Shown here: positions 41,496 through 47,664 of the stretch, piece by piece
Position numbering within the stretch: the stretch's first letter is position 1
Layout of the letters: the number at the start of each line of letters is the position of its first letter
Source: CAYJDG01 sp964368875
Lineage (GTDB): Bacteria > Pseudomonadota > Alphaproteobacteria > Micavibrionales > Micavibrionaceae
Reading direction: 5' to 3'
DNA length: 47,664 bases
Assembly (NCBI GenBank): GCA_964368875.1
Contig: CAYJDG010000013.1
Span: 1-47,664, forward strand
The notes under the pieces: model-generated
Databases searched by the model: none
What the model saw: only the letters and a program-made list of their open reading frames with translations
Told to the model about the DNA's origin: nothing
Program-made: the position numbers and the translations under genes

Positions 41496-43130
41496 CTAGC
41501 TTTTATCCGCTGGGTTGACTTCTTTAGGGTAGGCAATCGACATCGAGGGAAGCAGCTTGCCTTCAAGTGCCGCGAGGCGGTAGATGGCAAACATCTCAAG
41601 ATATTCGTTGTTGATGGCATTGCTGCGGGATACGAACCACTCGTTTTGAGAATCGAGCACGTCGAGCAGGGTCCGGCGATCAATATTAAACTGGTCTTTA
41701 TAAGCCTGAACGACCATGGCGTTGGCTTCAGCCTGTTTGCGGAATTCAACTGCACGCTCAGCGGCCGCCTTCATCGAAGCCCAAGTCTGGCGGACATCGT
41801 TCTCAACCGAACGGGCCGCATTGTTGCGCTGGGATTTAGCCTGCGCATGGCGGTAGGTGAATTCACGGGTACGTGCGATATCGCCACCACCGCGATAGAG
41901 GTTCCAGTTCATGACCACGAGCGCAGAGGCACCGCTTGCACTACCTTCGGTACCGCTCAGGTTTTCACCAGCGTTGGCATTCGCCTGAAAGTCAAACTGT
42001 GGGTAGAGGGTTGAACCTGAACCTTTTGATTCCGCTTCGGCGACGTTGACGTCAGCTTCAAAAGTATCAAGGGTTGGGCTTTGCGTCAGGGTGACTTTAA
42101 CCTGATCATCAAGATCATTAGAAATCACGTCCGCTGGCGGGTTAGGGCGTTGCAGATCAGGCTGGGGCACGTCGCCTACAGATTTGCGGTAACTTGCTTC
42201 TGCGGTGCGCAAAGCTTGACGCACGTTGGCTTCCTGCGCACGGGCTGATGCAACGCGAGCATTGGTTTGTTCAACGTCCGCACGGGTAGAGCGTCCAGCG
42301 CCTGTCGCATCTGCAATCTGCGAAAGAATGCCTTCGTGCTGACGGGTGTTTTCCTGAGCGATTGCCAGCAGTTCGCGCTGACGCAGCACTTCGAGATATG
42401 ATTCTACAACATCAAGACCAACGAACTCAGATGTCTCGCGGACACGGTGCGAGGCCGAGCGAACCCGCCATTTCTGACGTTCATTTTCATAGCGGGTTTC
42501 GTTACCGTCAAAAAGCATTTGGGTCAGCGTTACGCTGGCTTGCGACTTCCAAAGGTTTTCACTGAGATCGCCGCCGTTATCCGGATTTTCTCTCGTATGC
42601 TCCCAACCCGTATCGGCACGCATATCAATCGATGGCAGGTAGAGCGCCTTAGCTTGCTTGAGTTCTTCATCCGTTGCGCGGCGGTTATTAGATACGGCCT
42701 CAGTTTGTGGATTGGTCAGAACGCCTACTGCCACAGCGTCACGCAGCGTCACGATACGTTGCGTTCCTGCAGGAGCAGCAGCTGCCGTGCGAGTTGCGCC
42801 AAGTGTTTCTGGGCTATAGGTATCAAGAACCGGAACTGGCTTAGGAGCTGGTGCAGGGGCCGGAAGCGTAACGGCGGCTGGGGCCTGCTGAATTTCTGCT
42901 TCTGTAACTTCAGGCACGCTATCATTGACATTCGATGATGCTGCAGGGAAATTTGCAGCAGGCGCACTACCAGTTGGAACAGGCAGCGTCGTTGCTGGAG
43001 CAGCCTGCTGCTGTTTCATGTTGTTCTCAAGCGATTGTGCCGTGTCCTGAGCGCTGGCTTTTCCGGAAGTCGAAAAAACCATCAGCGCGGCGGCGCAGAC
43101 CATAAGAACTTTTTGATTGTGGCGTGCCAT
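41496..43130 (-). CDS. TolC-family outer-membrane protein of the type I secretion system
   Basis: A 544-residue exported protein with signal peptide MARHNQKVLMVCAAALMVFS ending near ASAQ. A Pro/Ala-rich insert (residues about 30-115) precedes two TolC repeats: TLRDAVAVGVLTNPQTEAVSNN, RVRETSEFVGLDVVESYLEVLRQ, then LTQSPTLDTFEADVNVAEAESK and RSVENDVRQTWASMKAAAER. It forms the outer-membrane channel of the adjacent exporter. The long N-terminal insert is more than TolC normally has. GGAGAG lies before the ATG. It heads the operon tolC-ABC-HlyD-ppx-unknown. Confidence 0.9.
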   Translation of the reverse strand: MARHNQKVLMVCAAALMVFSTSGKASAQDTAQSLENNMKQQQAAPATTLPVPTGSAPAANFPAASSNVNDSVPEVTEAEIQQAPAAVTLPAPAPAPKPVPVLDTYSPETLGATRTAAAAPAGTQRIVTLRDAVAVGVLTNPQTEAVSNNRRATDEELKQAKALYLPSIDMRADTGWEHTRENPDNGGDLSENLWKSQASVTLTQMLFDGNETRYENERQKWRVRSASHRVRETSEFVGLDVVESYLEVLRQRELLAIAQENTRQHEGILSQIADATGAGRSTRADVEQTNARVASARAQEANVRQALRTAEASYRKSVGDVPQPDLQRPNPPADVISNDLDDQVKVTLTQSPTLDTFEADVNVAEAESKGSGSTLYPQFDFQANANAGENLSGTEGSASGASALVVMNWNLYRGGGDIARTREFTYRHAQAKSQRNNAARSVENDVRQTWASMKAAAERAVEFRKQAEANAMVVQAYKDQFNIDRRTLLDVLDSQNEWFVSRSNAINNEYLEMFAIYRLAALEGKLLPSMSIAYPKEVNPADKS

Positions 43131-43340
43131 TTACTCTCTCCTATTAGTTCATTTTATTTCGTGGCTGCATTTTACAGCGTGAAAAAATTTAATTCTGGGC
43201 ATCCGCTTGTCTGCCAACGCGGGTCCGCCCTATTTATGCCGCGTTTCAGGTCGGCATGCAAGATTCATAGGCATGTTTTTGATTGTTAACTCAAGAAGTT
43301 AGTCTCGGTCACGATTATCTCAAAAGGGCCCTAAGAAAAT

Positions 43341-43374
43341 ACAAATGGCCGGAGGAATTGACCCGGCCATTTGT
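43341..43374. terminator. Bidirectional terminator between adhesin and TolC-like gene
   Basis: A perfect 12-bp stem (43341-43352 with 43363-43374) with a 10-nt loop. On the minus strand it follows the adhesin stop at 43394 and has a short T-rich tail (ATTTTC); on the plus strand TTTATTTTT follows. The adhesin and the secretion genes are thus separate transcripts on the same strand. Confidence 0.8.
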
Positions 43375-43393
43375 TTATTTTTGATTATGGGAA

Positions 43394-46300
43394 CTATATC
43401 GTACCTGTTCCAGACTGATTTTGCTGCAGATGGGCAATATGAACCACATCTTCGACATGGCTGACACTGACATCTTTGAGGATGACAATATCGATTGCCT
43501 GAGATGCAGCACCCTGACCATCAGGATCTACTGAGATAACCGTGTTGTTACCTTCAGAGCGCGCATAGACAAAGTCATTGATCGCATCGGAAACCGGATC
43601 AAAGTCGAGAACCAGTGCCGAGAAATCAAGGATATCGCCTTCACCAGGATCAAAATCAGAGATCGTGATGGCTTTGACATCCTGCAGCATAAGCAGAACA
43701 TCATCCGAGGAGCCGCCATAGGTCAACTGCGTTTCGGCAGCAGGATCCATTGGGTAGGTCGACGGATCAACCGGAGCTTCCTGATATGGATAATCCGGAG
43801 GCGCTGCAACCGAAGTTTCCGGAGCAGGCATACCCGTATCAATAATACCAACCGGTGTTTTGATAGGCTGCGGGCTTGGATCAGCTACTTCAGGGGGATA
43901 CTCATGAACTGTCCCTGGAGGAATGTAGCAAACGATCGGCGGCTCTTCCGGTTGAGGTTCTGGCGGTACACCACAAACAACCGTTCCAGTCTCTGGATCA
44001 TAGTAAACTGTGAAACCTGGATCCAGAGGCAGATGTTGCTCAACCGTACCACCCTCATCAACCGGCGATACTGGTTCAGTTGTCATCGGTGGTAGTTTGA
44101 CAGGATCAATCACAAGATGCGTCTGATCATCTGCGACGACATCAATTGCCGCAGCTGCCTTAGCGGTGGTAGCATCAGTTACAGTGCTGATGCTTGCTAA
44201 TGTCATCGTGTTGGTGATGGCAACTTCACTTGTTACCGTCACGTTTGTCTGAACATCGACGTTGACATCAACATTCACGATCACTGGCTGAACGACAGGA
44301 TACATACCAAGTGTTCCGGTCAGATTCAGTGCCGCAATGCTGCTGTCGCCGTCACAATCAGTGACAACATAACAGAACTGGTCAAATGTTTCCTGCGGCG
44401 GGGCTGGAGTGTAAGTGAAATCAAAGACGACATCGCTGAAGTCACGATCACCTTGTGCTGGCAGGTCTTCGAAACCGATGCGCAGAACAGTTGGATCATT
44501 CGGATCAGCAAGACCAGAGATGGTATGGACCATACCATCAGGGTTAATCGCCGTGCTGCCATCACGATCGGTTGTGTGATAAACAGGGCCGTTGATTACG
44601 ACTGGAGTTGGCTCAAGCGCCACCAGAGTAATGTCGAAGCCGTTATCCGTGACTTTAGCTAGGCGTTGGTCGGCCTGACCGTAATGATAGTAGAACGCCA
44701 GATTACCTTCTGAAAGATCAACTCCAGCGTAGCCATTGTTAAACGTAAAGCCATTGCCGATGAGGAAGAACCCAACACCCTGCCCATTCGGCGGGATTTC
44801 GAAATTCGTCACACCGCCCAGGGCCAGATCGTTAACGTTCGCCGACACAACCTGAACCGAGTGGATCGTTCCATCGGCACCTACGGTATAAAGACCGAGG
44901 GTGTTGCTGAAGCCAGCTGTTTCAGAGATGACTTTGACCTGACCATGAGCCGAGGTACCGATATCCAAAGCCAGCGGATTAACACCTTCGTTTGGCGAAG
45001 CTTCGTTAAAGGTTGGCGATCCTTCGCCCACGACCGGGAAGCCCAGAGTTTCGTGGAAGTTAGGAAGCTGTTCGGTGCTGCCGACATGGTAGAGATCGTA
45101 CGTATAAGAGCCATCAGCTTTAATGTTGAGCACGCCATGATCGCCATTCACAGTCAGAGTACCATTTGCCGGGACTGAGTATTCAGTACCTTTGAAGGTA
45201 ATCAGCGTGACATGGTTGCCGCCGTCTTTGCTGAGTGTATCAGCTGCGCCAGGGCCGCCGTTTAGGCCAGTCAGAACATTACCGCTATCATGGCCTGTGG
45301 TGCCGATCACGAAGCTATTATTGTCATCATGCGCGATAGGTGCATCATCATGGATGTTGATGGTGATGGTACCAGTATCAGTATCACCATCTGCATCTGT
45401 CCCGGTCACGGTGAATTTCAGCGTGATGATCTCGTTAGGATCGTTCGGGTTCGCATGATCAAGGCCTTTGAACTGGGTGAAAGTGTATGCACCAGTCGAG
45501 GAATTCAGCGACAGCGTAAACACTGTAGCACCATCCGCATCAATACCGACATAGACACCGTTCTGCAGGCTCACGGTGATGTTGTCACCACAGCTCGCCA
45601 GTTGGCCATTCTTGATGTAACCGCTTGCACTGAAGCCCGTCAGGGTTAATGCACCTGGGCCGTTGCTGTAGAACTCAGCAGGGATAGTTCCAGATACAAC
45701 GTTCGGTCCGAGGTTGGTTTCATCGATTGTTTTTACAACATCGCCGATGCATGGCTGCTCATCGACGCCATTAACCGTGATGGTAAGTTTGGCGCTAGCC
45801 TTGTCACCGTCATAGTCAGCCATCTGGTAAGTGAACTGATCAGAACCAACCGATGAACCAGTGTAAGTGTATGTACCGCTCGAGTTAATCGTCAGCGAAC
45901 CATGAGCACCAACAATCACAACGTTGCCGGAAGCTGGAACGGTGACTGTGGTCGTACCGAAGGTTACAGATTTAACGATACCCGGCTCATCCGCGCCAGC
46001 ATCATCGTTGGTCAGGACATTCCCAGTAACCGAAGCCGGAGCATTGGTGACCGTATTGACGTCATCGACCGCGATCGGACCATCGTCGTGAACCGCGACA
46101 CTGATGGTTGCCGTAGCGGCATCGCCATCTGTATCGGTCGCAGTTACGCCGAAGTTCAGATTGATAATATCATCCGGGTTGTTCGGATTGGCATGATCAA
46201 GCTGGTCGACCAATTGGAACGTGTAAGTACCATCTGTCTTGACGAGCAGAGTGAACACGGTACGGCCATCAGCGGACGTACCAGTGTAAGTGTTGCCAAC

Positions 46301-47664
46301 CAGAGTAACCGTCACGGCAGAACCATGAGAGGTCAGGCCGCCAGTGAAGGAGCCAGTTGCATTGAATGTGCTTGCACCGGACGGGGTTACTGCACCTGGT
46401 CCATCAGCAAGGTAATTCACATTCAGCGTACCATTCAGAGTTTGTGTACCAGCGTTGTCGAGATTGGTCTCGTCAACCGTGAGGCAAACATTCTCAATCG
46501 TCGGGCAGGTATCGATATCGTTGACAGTAATGGTCAGGTGCGCATTCGCCGTATCACCATCGTAATCCTTGATCACGTAGGTGAACTGGTCAGCTCCAGT
46601 TGAGGTTGCCTGATAGGTATAAGCGCCTGTGGAGTTGATCGTCAGGGTGCCATGGGCCCCTGCAATCACAACGTTACCTGAGGCAGGGACAGTCACAACC
46701 GTACCATTGAACGATACTGATTTAACGGTGCCAGCTTCATCGGCGCCAGCGTCGTCATTGGTCAGAACGTTACCGGACACAGAACCTGGCGCTGAGCCAA
46801 CTGTATTGACATCGTCAACCGCAACCGGACCATCGTCGTAGACTTTGATCTCGATCTTCGCGGTTGCTGCATCACCATCCGTATCAGTCGCAAGCACACC
46901 AAAAGTCAGGGTGATGATGTCATCCGGATTGGTTGGGTCAGCATGATCGAGTTGGTCGATCAGTTTAAACGTATACGTACCGTCAGCTTTCACTTCCATC
47001 GTGAAGATGGTGCGGCCATCAGCAGAGGTGCCAGTATACACATTACCTGCAAAGGCAATCGTAACGACCGAACCATGCGAGGTTAGCTGAGTACCTGATA
47101 CAGTGCCGTTGGTCCAACCGCTGTTACCATTACCAGTAACAGTGCCCGGGCCGTCCGCTTTATAGTCAACGACGAGGGTGCCGGTGACAGTTTGCGTGCC
47201 GGAGTCATCGAGATTGGTTTCGTCAACTTTGTTGAACGCGTTCTCGATGGTTGGGCAGGTGTCGATATCATTCACAGTGATCGTGAGGTGTGCGCTTGCA
47301 GTATCGCCATCGTAATCCTTGATCACGTAAGTGAACTGATCGGAACCGACCGAGGTGCCGCTGTAAGTGTATGCACCAGACGAGTTTATCGTCAGGGTGC
47401 CATGAGCGCCTACAACGACAACATTACCGGAGGCTGGAACAGTCACAACCGTACCATTAAACGATACCGATTTAACGGTGCCAGCTTCATCTGCGCCAGC
47501 ATCATCATTGGTCAAAACATTACCAGATACAGAACCTGGAGCAGAACCGACAGCGTTCGCATCGTCAACCGCGACCGGGCCGTCGTCGTACACTTTGATC
47601 TGGATTTTGCCAACTGCGGTATCGCCATCCGTATCGGTCGCAACTACGCCGAAGGTGAGGGTGA
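43394..47664 (-). CDS. Giant repetitive type I secreted adhesin (5' part outside window)
   Basis: About 1,422 C-terminal residues are visible; the frame is open to the right edge, so the start lies outside. It consists of tandem repeats of about 250 residues: DDGPVAVDDxNxVGSAPGSVSGNVLTNDDAGADE..., then a VDETNLD...LTSHGS...GRTVFTLxVKxDGTYTFxLxDQLDHA region of T1SS-143 type, each ending in ATDTDGDA. Behind them are a further cadherin-like half unit and a DUF4114-like segment (GFEDLPAQGDRDFSDVVFDF). The C-terminal part has a Pro/Glu-rich spacer and the T1SS export end AITISDFDPGEGDILDFSAL...VILKDVSVSHVEDVVHI. It is the likely substrate of the neighbouring exporter and would mediate biofilm or cell attachment. 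Confidence 0.9.
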   Translation of the reverse strand, partial: TLTFGVVATDTDGDTAVGKIQIKVYDDGPVAVDDANAVGSAPGSVSGNVLTNDDAGADEAGTVKSVSFNGTVVTVPASGNVVVVGAHGTLTINSSGAYTYSGTSVGSDQFTYVIKDYDGDTASAHLTITVNDIDTCPTIENAFNKVDETNLDDSGTQTVTGTLVVDYKADGPGTVTGNGNSGWTNGTVSGTQLTSHGSVVTIAFAGNVYTGTSADGRTIFTMEVKADGTYTFKLIDQLDHADPTNPDDIITLTFGVLATDTDGDAATAKIEIKVYDDGPVAVDDVNTVGSAPGSVSGNVLTNDDAGADEAGTVKSVSFNGTVVTVPASGNVVIAGAHGTLTINSTGAYTYQATSTGADQFTYVIKDYDGDTANAHLTITVNDIDTCPTIENVCLTVDETNLDNAGTQTLNGTLNVNYLADGPGAVTPSGASTFNATGSFTGGLTSHGSAVTVTLVGNTYTGTSADGRTVFTLLVKTDGTYTFQLVDQLDHANPNNPDDIINLNFGVTATDTDGDAATATISVAVHDDGPIAVDDVNTVTNAPASVTGNVLTNDDAGADEPGIVKSVTFGTTTVTVPASGNVVIVGAHGSLTINSSGTYTYTGSSVGSDQFTYQMADYDGDKASAKLTITVNGVDEQPCIGDVVKTIDETNLGPNVVSGTIPAEFYSNGPGALTLTGFSASGYIKNGQLASCGDNITVSLQNGVYVGIDADGATVFTLSLNSSTGAYTFTQFKGLDHANPNDPNEIITLKFTVTGTDADGDTDTGTITINIHDDAPIAHDDNNSFVIGTTGHDSGNVLTGLNGGPGAADTLSKDGGNHVTLITFKGTEYSVPANGTLTVNGDHGVLNIKADGSYTYDLYHVGSTEQLPNFHETLGFPVVGEGSPTFNEASPNEGVNPLALDIGTSAHGQVKVISETAGFSNTLGLYTVGADGTIHSVQVVSANVNDLALGGVTNFEIPPNGQGVGFFLIGNGFTFNNGYAGVDLSEGNLAFYYHYGQADQRLAKVTDNGFDITLVALEPTPVVINGPVYHTTDRDGSTAINPDGMVHTISGLADPNDPTVLRIGFEDLPAQGDRDFSDVVFDFTYTPAPPQETFDQFCYVVTDCDGDSSIAALNLTGTLGMYPVVQPVIVNVDVNVDVQTNVTVTSEVAITNTMTLASISTVTDATTAKAAAAIDVVADDQTHLVIDPVKLPPMTTEPVSPVDEGGTVEQHLPLDPGFTVYYDPETGTVVCGVPPEPQPEEPPIVCYIPPGTVHEYPPEVADPSPQPIKTPVGIIDTGMPAPETSVAAPPDYPYQEAPVDPSTYPMDPAAETQLTYGGSSDDVLLMLQDVKAITISDFDPGEGDILDFSALVLDFDPVSDAINDFVYARSEGNNTVISVDPDGQGAASQAIDIVILKDVSVSHVEDVVHIAHLQQNQSGTGTI
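45353..46090 (-). repeat. Adhesin repeat unit 3 (about 738 bp)
   Basis: One unit, 246 residues, more diverged than the two to its right: begins VHDDGPIAVDDVNTV, ends ...TITINI. Compared with the other units it lost four residues and has SxGxxxTLTGFSASGYIKNG in place of the usual insertion. Confidence 0.8.
46091..46840 (-). repeat. Adhesin repeat unit 2 (750 bp)
   Basis: Exactly 750 bp (250 residues) by comparison of the DDGP segment with that of the next unit. It begins VYDDGPVAVDDVNTVGS and is very similar to unit 1 in its first 110 residues. Confidence 0.88.
46841..47590 (-). repeat. Adhesin repeat unit 1 (750 bp)
   Basis: Exactly 750 bp. It begins YDDGPVAVDDANAVGS. The piece at 47591-47664 (LTFGVVATDTDGDTA...) is the end of another unit of the same kind, so the array extends beyond the window. 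Confidence 0.88.

Noticed and set aside
45902..46603. 233-residue plus-strand frame inside the adhesin
   Set aside because: Antisense to the repeat array; its length follows from the repeat composition.
1..47664. CRISPR arrays, insertion sequences or rRNA genes
   Set aside because: No regularly spaced short direct repeats with unique spacers, no transposase or terminal inverted repeats, and no rRNA sequence were seen; the repeats found are the adhesin units and the GTTC array.

Overview
The window reads as a draft chromosome fragment from an alphaproteobacterium; a run of 100 N at 3437-3536 marks a scaffold join. The assignment rests on: the lptC-lptA / lptB-rpoN / long hpf / ptsN set, a small heat-shock gene followed by a DUF1150 gene under an alphaproteobacterial-type sigma-32 promoter, a DUF6314 protein, a stand-alone hisI, an aroA-cmk-rpsA operon, and GTTC-N7-GTTC direct repeats, the LexA box of Alphaproteobacteria. 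Order and genus cannot be fixed from the sequence alone.

Left part (1-8.7 kb): a putative HExxH protein with a partial gene behind it, lolA, a flavin-reductase-like gene and recR (cut by the gap). Beyond the gap is a phage-like minus-strand gene preceded by a LexA-type operator array, a strong minus-strand promoter and a terminator. A DUF6314 gene and a convergent GumB/GumC-like polysaccharide export pair follow, then a lipoprotein, a hypothetical protein and a receiver plus degenerate GGDEF protein.

Envelope block (8.8-21.7 kb): tRNA-Leu(CAG), RNase D, kdsD, lptC and lptA make up LPS core and transport functions. A 2.4-kb insert (two related opposite-strand hypotheticals and a LysE exporter) separates them from lptB and rpoN. 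A murL-murD2 pair on the minus strand indicates the L-glutamate ligation/epimerisation route to peptidoglycan. hpf and ptsN follow, with a very good terminator between them.

Middle (21.6-31.4 kb): a secreted hypothetical, the stress cluster (CHCC zinc-finger protein, Hsp20, DUF1150) with a sigma-32 promoter and a possible RNA thermometer, a pilin-like membrane-anchored protein, cysS, a dihydroorotase, a DUF2726 protein, hisI, and a GGDEF/EAL membrane protein. 

Right part (31.4-47.7 kb): a 388-bp intergenic region with a near-consensus promoter leads into aroA-cmk-rpsA. The rest is on the minus strand: a type I secretion operon (TolC-like outer membrane protein, LapB-like ABC exporter, HlyD-like adaptor) that continues into a Ppx/GppA phosphatase and an unknown protein, and, upstream of it, the 3' part of a giant repetitive adhesin with 750-bp repeats that runs off the window and is the likely substrate.

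The most unusual signals are the phased GTTC array driving a short terminated transcript, the murL-murD2 pair, the duplicated-domain family lodged between lptA and lptB, and the secretion operon with its trailing phosphatase and unknown gene.
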